DNA from: Phytopythium helicoides
Taxonomy: Eukaryota; Oomycota; Peronosporomycetes; Pythiales; Pythiaceae
Length of the DNA: 64,000 bases
NCBI GenBank assembly: GCA_024867545.1
Contig: JANFNE010000004.1
Location: 1,426,001 to 1,490,000 of the forward strand
Direction of reading: 5' to 3'
Shown here: piece after piece, positions 50,212 to 60,610 of the stretch
How positions within the stretch are numbered: position 1 is the first letter of the stretch
Layout: every line of letters begins with the position of its first letter
The notes under the pieces: model-generated
The model's database searches: none
What the model was told of the DNA's origin: nothing
The model's input: the letters and a program-made list of their open reading frames with translations, nothing else
Made by a program: the position numbers and the translations under genes

Positions 50212-51205
50212 TCACTTGGTCTTCTTCTCTTCGGCTGTCGTTATCCCGCTCGGTACTATTGGATGGAAGGTGTTGACGAACGTATAACGCGAGAACACCA
50301 CGAAGAGCCGGCGGTACCACACAAACTGGCTGTGGTGGAGCTGCATGGCTCGATAGTTCCATGCGGGCTGGAATGAAAAGACGAACGCGCTATCGTCGGG
50401 AGTCGCGTCATTGCGTCCAGTCAGCCAAAAAGACAGCGGAGCATCTAGCACGCCAATGTACTTGCGTAGAATGTTTGTGCTCTCCAAAGCCCAGCCTCGA
50501 ACACGCCGCCTCTGCTTGATGCTGCTATCGTCAGCAGCATCGCATCGCTCCTGCACGAGTCGCAGAGCAGATTTGACGCCACGGTACACGGAAACATGAT
50601 TCGGGTGGCCGGACACTCCATAGTCGTCGAAAGTGAACACCTGGCGGATGTTCATGTTTCGTGAGCTTTCTCCTGATGCATTTCGTGGGTGGCACAGACG
50701 CACGTACCGCGTCGATCTGCTTGCTCTCCATGTACTCGAGCACCAGTGCAGCAATATGGTCGACGCTCCACTGGTTCTGCATCCCATCCTGCAGCTTCGG
50801 GTCCTCCAGCACGCGCACGTTGTCCGCTTCAATCCCGAGGAACTCGGCGCACTTGCGCATCTCGACCTCGCGCACGTCCCCCAGTCCATCAAAGTTCCCT
50901 CGCGACAGCACCAGCAGATGCACCTGCCACTCTTCCTCCTCCTCCTCCTTGTCCTCGAGCCCACTTGGCTGCAGAGAGCGCAGCAGCGGCAGGAAGAACA
51001 TGCTCTCGTCGTCCGGATGCGCCGTCACCAGCAGCGCGCGCTTCACACCGCTGCTGCGCTCCCCAGAACGCGAAAGCGACGTCGGCGACCGCCTCGAGCT
51101 CGGCGCAGACACGAAGACCGTCACGGCCATGGCGAACAGCAGCACGTTGACGCCCACGAGCAGGAACTTGACCATCTCCAGCGCCTCCCCCGCGTCGACC
51201 TCCAT
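50212..51205 (-). CDS. PIGL: N-acetylglucosaminyl-phosphatidylinositol de-N-acetylase (PIG-L)
   Basis: Enzyme of the second step of GPI-anchor synthesis, on the cytosolic face of the ER; removes acetate from GlcNAc-PI. Exons 51205-50708 and 50640-50212 (67-bp intron) encode 308 residues. One N-terminal membrane helix (about 12-33) is followed by the zinc-binding HPDDE motif (63-67) and VLSRGNFDGLG. FDDYGVSGHPNH supplies the second metal-binding histidine and spans the exon join. All key residues are present. The ATG lies only 50 bp downstream of the ARMC7 stop on the same strand, so its promoter must overlap the 3' end of ARMC7. An acidic run DKEEEEEE (about 85) is unusual. Confidence 0.92.
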
Positions 51206-51255
51206 GTCGATCCCACCCTTGTCAGATCGTCAATTATTGCGAACTTAATACGAAC

Positions 51256-51942
51256 CTAGTGGGCTCTTCGTAGCTCTTCGCACCGCGAGGCGATGGCGGC
51301 CACGAGGTTGGTGATCTGCGGGTCTGCGTGGCGCTCAAGCGCCTGCAGGTGGGAGCTGAGCGGCTCGGCGGTTAGGGCAGAGAAGGCGGTCGAGTCCAGC
51401 AGGAAGTAGGCAATCGAGAGCGCCGAAAGCGCCGCGTTGAAGGCTGAGCGCGAGCTGGCGGCGGCGCTGACTTCTGCGTCGACGCGTAGAATGTACGGCG
51501 TGAGGATGTCGAGCCCATCGCCGTCCAGGAACTGGCGCTGGAGTGTCGGGTCCGCGACGCAGTTGCTGATGCCGCCGAGAGCGAACTCGACCAGGTTGTG
51601 GTTCTTCTTGGGTGAGGCTTGGGAGCGAGTTGGCTCGGTGGTGGCAGCGACTGCCTCGCCGCCATCTTGATGCGCGCTCTGCTGCTGCTTGTCCTTTTCC
51701 TTGGCGTCTTCCTCCTGGTCTGCGTCAAGGATGTCGAGGAACAGGTCCATGACGCGTAGCCGCGCTAGGGACGCGTAGTTGATGGGATCGTAGCAGAAGT
51801 TGGCAAGATTGGCAGCGATCTCCTCCTGCCGCAGTAGCTGCGGAGACCGCTGGAACTCATCGATGAGTTGCTGGAGGTACTCGTGGCGAGGGTCTGCGTC
51901 CTTGCCTTGACGCTGCTCCAGTCGCTCGCGCGTTGACAGCAT
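51256..51942 (-). CDS. ARMC7: ARMC7-like armadillo-repeat protein
   Basis: 228-residue single-exon gene. Residues about 22-70 (YLQQLIDEFQRSPQLLRQEEIAANLANFCYDPINYASLARLRVMDLFLDIL) and 118-140 (NLVEFALGGISNCVADP) follow ARMC7 closely, including the NLANF.YDP.NY signature. Between them is a charged, Gln/Lys-rich insertion of about 40 residues (EEDAKEKDKQQQ). The C-terminus is helical. ARMC7 is a small armadillo protein linked to late spliceosomes in other eukaryotes. The ATG at 51942 is used because the codon two positions upstream is GTG. Spacings are 50 bp to PIG-L downstream and 179 bp to the ferrochelatase stop upstream. Confidence 0.85.
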   Translation of the reverse strand: MLSTRERLEQRQGKDADPRHEYLQQLIDEFQRSPQLLRQEEIAANLANFCYDPINYASLARLRVMDLFLDILDADQEEDAKEKDKQQQSAHQDGGEAVAATTEPTRSQASPKKNHNLVEFALGGISNCVADPTLQRQFLDGDGLDILTPYILRVDAEVSAAASSRSAFNAALSALSIAYFLLDSTAFSALTAEPLSSHLQALERHADPQITNLVAAIASRCEELRRAH

Positions 51943-52121
51943 AGCCACTCTCCAGCCCTTGCTCCGTGGCGGCTAATTTTGCGAATGAGAGGTGCACTGC
52001 CAAGTCAATCATCAAATGTAGCCATGCCATGCCAATCAGTGGTTGAAGGGCGTTGTACGGCCACTTGGGATTCATTCAAGGAGAGTTACAGGGAGGACGT
52101 GAGACGCCCAGCCGGGAGCGC

Positions 52122-53560
<1,439 letters not shown>

Positions 53561-54316
53561 CGTGGGCTGGAGCAGCGGCTGGAGCAGCGGCTGGAGCGGG
53601 AGCTGGCGAGAGCGCGAGTGACCGACGAGCGTCGCCGACCGCAGGCGGCTTGGTCGTTCGGCGGTGATCTTTGTGTCAACACGTGGACGGTGCACCCGCG
53701 CATGCCGATACGGGCGGGTGCGCTGACTATCAGTCCTTTCCAAGACGATATCAGGAACTGGAGTCAGTTGATAATTATAATACTACTTTGAAATATAATA
53801 TAATGAAAAGTTGTGAAACGCATGAGATAATAGAGGTTATGCTAAGCAGCACGTGAATACTCCTACATGCACGTCATCGCGACGCGCCGCTAGCAAAAGC
53901 ACGCGCCGCTGATTCTGGCCAGCGACGAGCGTGGCGCGCCGCGCGCCTCCGGCCGACGCCCGTCAGCTTTCGTGGCCACCGAGCGCTGCCGCCATGGGAG
54001 AAACGCGGCGGACACGCGTCCCGAACGCCTCCAGCGACCGAGCGCTCGCCACTTCCCGCATCGCATCGCAGCTGTTGATCGCGTAGCGTCCCCATAATCG
54101 CCTGTTCAAAAGTAGAGGACCACCAGAACCAATCCCCGCTCCAGTGACCCTCCAGTGCCTCGTATAAATTCCTCCTTTCACCCAATCAAACACAGTTCAA
54201 TCCCTCCATTTCATCCAATCAATGATCCTCGCGCCGACAGATCCAAAGCTGGACGACACCTTGGCCACCACCACGCTCACCGCCTGTCGCCTCGCCAGCT
54301 CCGCCCGCCCACCAGG
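53561..54316. promoter_or_regulatory. Divergent promoter region, ferrochelatase and gamma-tubulin
   Basis: No gene seen. It contains a 12-bp triplicate (GGCTGGAGCAGC) at 53565-53600, an AT-rich tract at about 53770-53820 and an initiator-like CCCTCCATTTCATCCAATC at about 54202-54220 for gamma-tubulin. Confidence 0.5.
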
Positions 54317-55778
54317 ATGCCGCGCGAGATCATCACGCTGCAGGTGGGCCAGTGCGGCAACCAGATCGGCATGGAGTTCTGGAAGCAGCTGTGCGCGGAG
54401 CACGGCATCTCGGCCGACGGTATCGTGCAGGAGTTCGCGACGCAGGGCCACGACCGCAAAGACGTCTTCTTCTACCAGGCGGACGACGAGCACTACATCC
54501 CGCGCGCGCTGCTCATGGACCTGGAGCCGCGCGTCATCAACTCCATCACCAACTCCGAGTTCCGCAACCTGTACAACCCAGAGAACTTTTTCGTCTCCAA
54601 GGAGGGCGGCGGTGCAGGCAACAACTGGGCGTCGGGCTACAACCAGGGAGAGCTGCACCACGACCAGCTCATGGAGATGATCGACCGAGAGGCCGACGGG
54701 TCCGACTCGCTCGAGGGATTCGTGCTATGCCACTCGATCGCCGGTGGCACAGGCTCCGGAATGGGCTCCTACCTGCTTGAGAACCTAAACGACCACTTCC
54801 CCAAGAAGCTCATCCAGACCTACTCGGTCTTCCCCAACCAGACCGACTTCCAGAGCGACGTCGTCGTGCAGCCCTACAACTCGCTGCTCACGCTCAAGCG
54901 GCTCGTGCTCAACACCGACTCGGTCGTCGTACTCGACAACACGGCGCTCAACCGCATTGCTGTCGACCGCCTGCGCGTCGAGAACCCCACCGTGCAGCAG
55001 ATCAACACGCTTGTGTCGACCGTTATGGCGGCCTCGACCACCACGCTGCGGTACCCTGGCTACATGAACAACGATCTCATCGGGCTGATCGCGTCGCTCA
55101 TTCCCACGCCGCGGTGCCACTTCCTCATGACGGGCTACACGCCACTCACGATCGACGCGCAGGTCTCAGCTGTGCGCAAGACCACGGTGCTGGATGTGAT
55201 GCGGCGCCTACTGCAGCCCAAGAACATCATGGTGTCGACGTCGACCAAGACGGGCTGTTACATCTCGATCCTCAATATCATCCAGGGCGATGTCGACCCG
55301 ACGCAGGTGCACAAGTCCCTCCAGCGCATCCGCGAGCGAAAGCTTGCGCGTTTTATCCCGTGGGGCCCGGCGTCGATCCAAGTCGCGCTCTCTCGCAAGT
55401 CGCCGTACGTTGAAACCGCGCACAAGGTGAACGGCCTTATGCTTGCAAACCACACGAGCATTGGCACGGTACGTGGCATTGTGGATGACATGAGTAGCGA
55501 TTGTTCCGGTGATCCTAATCATTATGTGTTTGTATGTTTCCACGCAGCTCTTCCACAAGCTGCTAGTGCAGTATGACCGACTCCGGAAGCACAACGCGTT
55601 CATCAACCAGTACCAGAAGGAGCCAATGTTCGCGGAAAACCTGGACGAGTTCGACAACGCGCGCGAGGTCGTGCAGAGTCTCGTGGACGAGTACAAGGCC
55701 AGTGAGAGCCCCAACTACGCGACGTGGGGCCAGACCCCGCCGGAGTCGGCCGATGGGGACGTCCGCATGGCGCACTAG
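54317..55778 (+). CDS. Gamma-tubulin
   Basis: Nucleates microtubules in the gamma-tubulin ring complex at spindle poles and basal bodies. Exons 54317-55468 and 55548-55778 (79-bp intron, phase 0) encode 460 residues. The N-terminus [18 protein letters not shown], the GTP-binding loop [21 protein letters not shown] and the gamma-specific [19 protein letters not shown] identify it and exclude alpha or beta. No insertions or missing residues were noted. The ATG at 54317 matches the family start; the open frame upstream is leader. Convergent with TRAPPC5 (84 bp). The tubulin chaperone TBCA lies 33 kb away. Confidence 0.97.
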
Positions 55779-55862
55779 CATCTCGTCTATTTAACGTTTC
55801 GACGCATACGTTGTGGTTCTGCACATCTTCTGTCTGCTCGCTACTACTGTCGTCGTCGACGC

Positions 55863-56678
55863 TTAGGTGAGCATGCGCTCGCGTCGCATGACCTTCTCGT
55901 CGAACTTGACGAGGAAGACAGTCTTGTCGCGCTGCCCTCCGCCGACTTCCACCGTGTGAGCCGTGACCTGCGCCGGGAACCCGCCGCTCGTGAGGATCCC
56001 GCGGATGATGCCCGCCAAGTACGCTGCGCAGTCGAGCTGCCCGAGATCAGGCGGCACCGAGATGAACTTGTTGGTGAGCGGCTCGAGCTCGTGGATCATG
56101 TACTCGTCCTCGTTCTCGGTGCTGCGCTCGAGCGCGTCCGCCGCCTTGCCGAACAGCGCCTTCCAGCACGTAGACACGATGAACTGCCCCGCAGCGAGTC
56201 AGCAACCAGACCTCCAGCAGCAGCAGCTCTACATCCAAAGCACCTGCAGCATGCCAAGCAGCCGCGTCTCGCGCCGGCCATTCTTCTCGCGGTGGCACAT
56301 CACTTCGCCCACGCGCACGCCGACGCCGAAGCCCGCGTCGTCCAGTCTACACCACGACCGCGTCAGCCGCGACAAGCAGTGCACAGCCACTAGCACCAGT
56401 CAACCTACCGGTTCTCGAGGTCCGAGATGTTCTGCACTCGGCCCTGGAAGTACTGCACCATCTCGGAGAAGAGGAACGCGAAGGCGCTCAGGCTCACCTG
56501 ACGGCGCCAGGATCCGCGCGGTCAGGCGCTGGTTCCGGTGCTCCAGGGGGCGCAAAGGCACCAGGCGAGAGCCCAGCGGCAGATAGAGACGCACCTCCGA
56601 CTTGCCGCGGCTCAGCGGCCGGTCCAGGATGTGCAGCTTGGTCGTCGCCACGCCCGTGCTCCGCCGCGGCTCCATCAT
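55863..56678 (-). CDS. TRAPPC5: TRAPP complex subunit 5 (TRAPPC5/Trs31)
   Basis: Core subunit of the TRAPP tethering complexes, which act as Rab1/Ypt1 exchange factors at the ER-Golgi. Four exons: 56678-56595, 56497-56409, 56346-56244 and 56183-55863; introns 97, 62 and 60 bp; 198 residues. The joined protein shows LSRGKSEVSLSAFAFLFSEMVQY, REKNGRRETRLLGMLQFI and STCWKALFGKAADALERS.., then EPLTNKFISVPPD and CAAYLAGIIRGILTSGGFPAQVTAH, all close to the Bet3-fold subunit 5 family. Two ATGs in tandem start the gene. The second half carries a small Gly/Gln insertion (VGGGQRDKT). Confidence 0.93.
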
Positions 56679-56868
56679 GTTGGCTCGCTTCTCCGATACT
56701 AGCGCATCGCGGGCTAAAATATGGTCTACAGTTAACACTCGACAAAGTCCGACCACGCTTCAACGTCAACCAGTTCTACTTGAGGTCTCTGCTTCTGCTG
56801 CAGAGCTCGACTTTGTCGATTGGATGTGGAAAGAAGCGCTAGAGACAGAGGTTATTAGATTTGATTGC

Positions 56869-59865
56869 CTACTTGGTCTTCTTCTTGGCCTTCTTGTCGT
56901 CCTTCTTCTTGTCTTTTTTGCCCTTGGCTTTCTCGGGCTTGACCTTGGCGTCCTTCTTCTTCTTCTTCTTCGACTTGTCCTTGTCTCCCTTGGTCTTGGA
57001 GGCTTTCGTGCCTGTGTCGTCCTTCTTCTTGTCCTTGCCCGCCTTCTTCTTCTTCTTGTCGTCCACCTCGGACTTTTTGCCCGCTTTCTTGGGCTTTTTG
57101 TCCTTGGCGCGGTCGTAAGTCTCGCGCCACTTACCGTCCTTGTCGTCCTTGTTCTTCTTGCCGCCCGCTTTCTTCTTTGACTTCTTGCCGTCCGTGTCGA
57201 TCGGTAGCTGCTTGTTGCGAAGCTTGCGACGCATGCGCTTCATGGCGTACCTCTCCATAGCAGCACGCTTCCTCCTCTTGCGCCACTCCATCAGGAAACC
57301 GGAAATGAGAACCAACGCAACTACACTGCCACCGATGATAAATCCCCAAGGCAATGGCGGGACATATGTCCATTCGTACTCGTTTCGCCCACTCTCAAAG
57401 CTAGCGTCGACGTTGCCCGCAGGGTCCACTGCACGAATCCGAATACGAAACGTGCCTCCGTCGAGCCACGAACTCGTATCCAGATACCCCTCACTTTCCG
57501 TGGTTGAGGTGGTAGTACTGCTGCTTGAGGACGTCGTTGCAAGGGCTACACGCGTCCAGTTGCGGACCACAAGCATTTCAACCGTGTCGAGAACCTCGTA
57601 CTCGAACACGCAGCCCACCTCGCCGCTAGTAAATGTAAATTCCGTGTCAGAGCTGCCGTCACGAGGAACTAGAGTAAATTGCGCGAGTGGTAACACGGCG
57701 TCGCGGTACCACATGTCGTTGTCAAAGTAATCCGGGGCAGTTATGAGTCCACCGAGCACGAACACCCGCCCCTTGAAGACAGCACCAGCGTGACCAGAGC
57801 GAAAGCTTGGCTGCCATCGACAAATCGTTTCTTGCGCGTCCACAAAGACGTCACGCAGCGTTTGCACTTGGTCGATTCCATTGACGTCCGGCCAGTACTT
57901 GCGGCCAGTTATCGAGCTGGTTGCTTGATCACCATAATGCGCACAGCCGTCCCACGATGCTTCATCAGTTGTGTCTGTTGTGGCAGCAGCGGCCTCCGCT
58001 AGCGCAAGTAATGCTGCCTGATCTAGATCTGCTGCAACAGTGCATTGGTCGACTACGAGCTTGGCTAGCGCCATGTAGTCGCAGACAGGCATGCCCTTGG
58101 GTGTGAGCGAAGTCGCCAAGATTGAGTCCAGGATCGAATCGACCGATGGCAATGGAAGTGCAACAGAAGACGCCGGGAGGTAACGAAGAGGAACAAGCTG
58201 GTCATAGGCAAGTCCTGATAAGTCACGGATTGATGAAATGCCTGCTCTTTCCAGAGCATCCGCGTTCTCGCTTGTTACGATGCGCAGCATCCGCACGGAG
58301 CTGTCCGGTGTCACGTAGCCTTGTGTCTCGGTGCCTTGACCGAAGTCTTGCACCCACTCTCCAGAGCCTGATGACCACTGCCAAGACCACACGTCTTCCA
58401 ATGGCCGATCTTCATCTTCGCCGAACATCACGAGCAACTCACCAGGGTCGTCCGTGTCGGTGGTTGAGCTACTCGTCGAGCTGCTGGCACTGGGTCCAAC
58501 TAGAACAACATGTTTGGCTCGAGGAGCCCATGGAGCCGAGCGAGTGACAAGTGACCAGGATTTCCCGTCGGAGCTCGACCACACATCGTTTAGGAGCTTC
58601 GACGTGCCATCTGGCCCAGTTTCTGTGTCTCCAGCACTTGCTCTGCCGCCCATGATATACAAAAGCGATTGGAACGAGACCATTGCGTGCTCCCCTCTAC
58701 TGACAAAGGGTGAGGTCGAAATTGAAGCGAGCTGCTTCCATGTCACGCCGTCACTTGACACCCAGACGTCTTTCAAGTATTCACGCAGCCCACCACCACA
58801 CGCAAACTCTTCACCCACAGGTCGCTTCCGAGCGTGCTCTTCGACACCGCAGTTGCCGCGCTCCACCATTGCGTAGCCTCCTGATACGAAGATATTACCG
58901 CTGTGCACTGCGACGGCATGGAACTCTCGCGGAGACCACACGTTGCAGGCACAGTACCCGATGCTGTACGCCTCATCAAATACACAAGAGGCGTCACCCT
59001 CGCAATCGTCATTGCTTTCGCATTGGAACTCCTTTCGTCCACCTTTGTGAATGAGAGCGCGCTGTGGAAACTTGCAGCCAACGTTGACGAGCGTCCAGGA
59101 TGCGCCCGCATCACTTGAGCGCCATACATCGTTCTTGAGCACAGCATACTCGCGCCAGCGTGCATTGCGCGGTCCAATCAACGTTCGGATATCCGCAAGC
59201 TCAGCAGCTGTCACACCCGCCCGCATCTCAATCTCTGGTACAGGAATATGCTCTCGAGCACGACCTCCGAGCACCATTAGCTCGTTCTGGAACGAGATGG
59301 CAGCAAAATTACGTCGTGGAGAAAACATGCTATCAGCTAAATAGGCTCCCGGTGGTACCGAGGGATCATCACACCCAGAAGGAGGATTGACAGCCCAAGC
59401 AGCAGCAGCACATGCGATCCATTCATCGTAGGTCACACCCTGCGGCGGTGTCTTGCCGCTGTTGGTTTGCAGCCATGTCAGATTGGCCACGAGCTGGGGG
59501 AGCGGGTCACCCCACTTGTTCTGCTTGAGTAAGCTGCTCTGGACGCTCCATGTGATGCCCGTAGTGGACCAAACGTCGTTCTTGAAGGACCCGCCGCCGG
59601 GATACGCACGCAAATCCTGGGACCCCTGGACGTTCGAGTCCCCGCCGATCAGGAACAGTCTAGCCTTGCGACCTGTGCTTGCGACGTATGCGTCACTGAA
59701 ATCAAGCGCTGTGACCGCGTGGCCATGACGCCTTGTCCATGGCGAGGCCGCGAGCACCGCATTATTGGAATGGCGTGTGCTGCCACTCACCTGTGCCCAG
59801 TTGGCTGCCAGCACATTCTGCAGGAGAGCCGTCACCCATACGACAAGCAATTGGGACACCACCAT
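56869..59865 (-). CDS. Type I membrane protein with kelch-like ectodomain and Lys-rich cytoplasmic tail
   Basis: Single-exon, 998 residues. Signal peptide 1-21; ectodomain to about 840 with repeated blocks of kelch-type wording (LFLIGGDSN..NDVWSTTG.TW, LMVLGGRAR..NDVWRSSDAGASW, IFVSGGYA..KDVWVSSDGVTW, LYIMGGRAS..NDVWSSSDGKSW, RVFVLGG). The VWSS.DG.SW variant and interspersed Cys suggest an extracellular beta-propeller. A membrane helix near 850 (WGFIIGGSVVALVLISGFL) precedes a tail of about 130 residues that is overwhelmingly Lys, with KKK and DKK runs. A Ser/Thr-rich stretch lies before the membrane. The ligand is unknown. The codon before the ATG is GTG, so the start at 59865 is clear. Confidence 0.85.
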   Translation of the reverse strand: MVVSQLLVVWVTALLQNVLAANWAQVSGSTRHSNNAVLAASPWTRRHGHAVTALDFSDAYVASTGRKARLFLIGGDSNVQGSQDLRAYPGGGSFKNDVWSTTGITWSVQSSLLKQNKWGDPLPQLVANLTWLQTNSGKTPPQGVTYDEWIACAAAAWAVNPPSGCDDPSVPPGAYLADSMFSPRRNFAAISFQNELMVLGGRAREHIPVPEIEMRAGVTAAELADIRTLIGPRNARWREYAVLKNDVWRSSDAGASWTLVNVGCKFPQRALIHKGGRKEFQCESNDDCEGDASCVFDEAYSIGYCACNVWSPREFHAVAVHSGNIFVSGGYAMVERGNCGVEEHARKRPVGEEFACGGGLREYLKDVWVSSDGVTWKQLASISTSPFVSRGEHAMVSFQSLLYIMGGRASAGDTETGPDGTSKLLNDVWSSSDGKSWSLVTRSAPWAPRAKHVVLVGPSASSSTSSSTTDTDDPGELLVMFGEDEDRPLEDVWSWQWSSGSGEWVQDFGQGTETQGYVTPDSSVRMLRIVTSENADALERAGISSIRDLSGLAYDQLVPLRYLPASSVALPLPSVDSILDSILATSLTPKGMPVCDYMALAKLVVDQCTVAADLDQAALLALAEAAAATTDTTDEASWDGCAHYGDQATSSITGRKYWPDVNGIDQVQTLRDVFVDAQETICRWQPSFRSGHAGAVFKGRVFVLGGLITAPDYFDNDMWYRDAVLPLAQFTLVPRDGSSDTEFTFTSGEVGCVFEYEVLDTVEMLVVRNWTRVALATTSSSSSTTTSTTESEGYLDTSSWLDGGTFRIRIRAVDPAGNVDASFESGRNEYEWTYVPPLPWGFIIGGSVVALVLISGFLMEWRKRRKRAAMERYAMKRMRRKLRNKQLPIDTDGKKSKKKAGGKKNKDDKDGKWRETYDRAKDKKPKKAGKKSEVDDKKKKKAGKDKKKDDTGTKASKTKGDKDKSKKKKKKDAKVKPEKAKGKKDKKKDDKKAKKKTK

Positions 59866-60001
59866 CACCGAGGCTCAAGGAGGAATGCCACCACAACAAC
59901 CAGAGCCTACATGAACGAGGTAAAAATACCGTGCTGGTCATTGAAGAGCTAAATGTAGCCATCTGCGGCCGTTTCAAATGGCTACTCGACCAGCCAAAGA
60001 C

Positions 60002-60436
60002 TCACAAGTATGCGTTAACCTCGCGCATGCCTAGGCAAACAAACTGCTCGTAGAGGTCCTGGACGTCACCGGAGAGCTGCGCCACTCCTCCGACTCGTTC
60101 GACTTCCGCTTCGAGCTGCCCGACGTTCAGAGCGACTTGCATGATCTTGCGCGGAGACGCAGTCTCCACCATCGGAAGGCGAGCGCACTGGCGGATGAAG
60201 TGGTTGATCTCGACGAAGGTGCCGTCGGGGCTCACCTCCTGCAGCTGCATCGCCTGTTCGTAGAATGCGAGCCGCTCCGGCGACCGAATGCTTGGCGACC
60301 ACTGACGCTCGCCCGCGTCCGCCGACAGCGTGGGCTTGACCTTAAGCCACTCGCCCAAGCCGTCGAACTTGCCACCGGGAGCTGCTAGGTATCGGCGCTT
60401 GATGTCGTCGCGGTAGCGTTCGAATTCGGCCTCCAT
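60002..60436 (-). CDS. Uncharacterised 144-residue protein
   Basis: Helix-rich protein from the ATG at 60436: MEAEFERYRDDIKRRYL, then GLGEWLKVKPTL.., and a C-terminal part VALNVGQLEAEVERVGGVAQLSG. No family recognised. A GACTCATTGCAGCATTCACC element 24-50 bp upstream fits an initiator, arguing for this start. The frame continues upstream without homology. It is divergent from the helicase gene, with 174 bp between the two ATGs. Confidence 0.6.
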   Translation of the reverse strand: MEAEFERYRDDIKRRYLAAPGGKFDGLGEWLKVKPTLSADAGERQWSPSIRSPERLAFYEQAMQLQEVSPDGTFVEINHFIRQCARLPMVETASPRKIMQVALNVGQLEAEVERVGGVAQLSGDVQDLYEQFVCLGMREVNAYL

Positions 60437-60610
60437 CCTGTCGGCGACCTGGTGAATGCTGCAATGAGTCAGACAAATGAAGAGTTGCAACATCGGTCCA
60501 AAAAGATGGCTGGATGCCCATTTTCAACCAATCAACGCTTGATAAATCTGTAATTTCAGCCAACAGCGTCATCTCGCGCCATATTGAGCATTTGTTTGCG
60601 CTAAGCGTGG
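60437..60610. promoter_or_regulatory. Bidirectional promoter, 144-residue gene and RecQ4 helicase
   Basis: Only 174 bp separate the divergent ATGs, so the two transcripts share one control region. Initiator-like elements face both ways: GACTCATTGCAGCATTC (minus) and GTCATCTCGCGCCATATT near 60568-60585 (plus). Confidence 0.55.
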
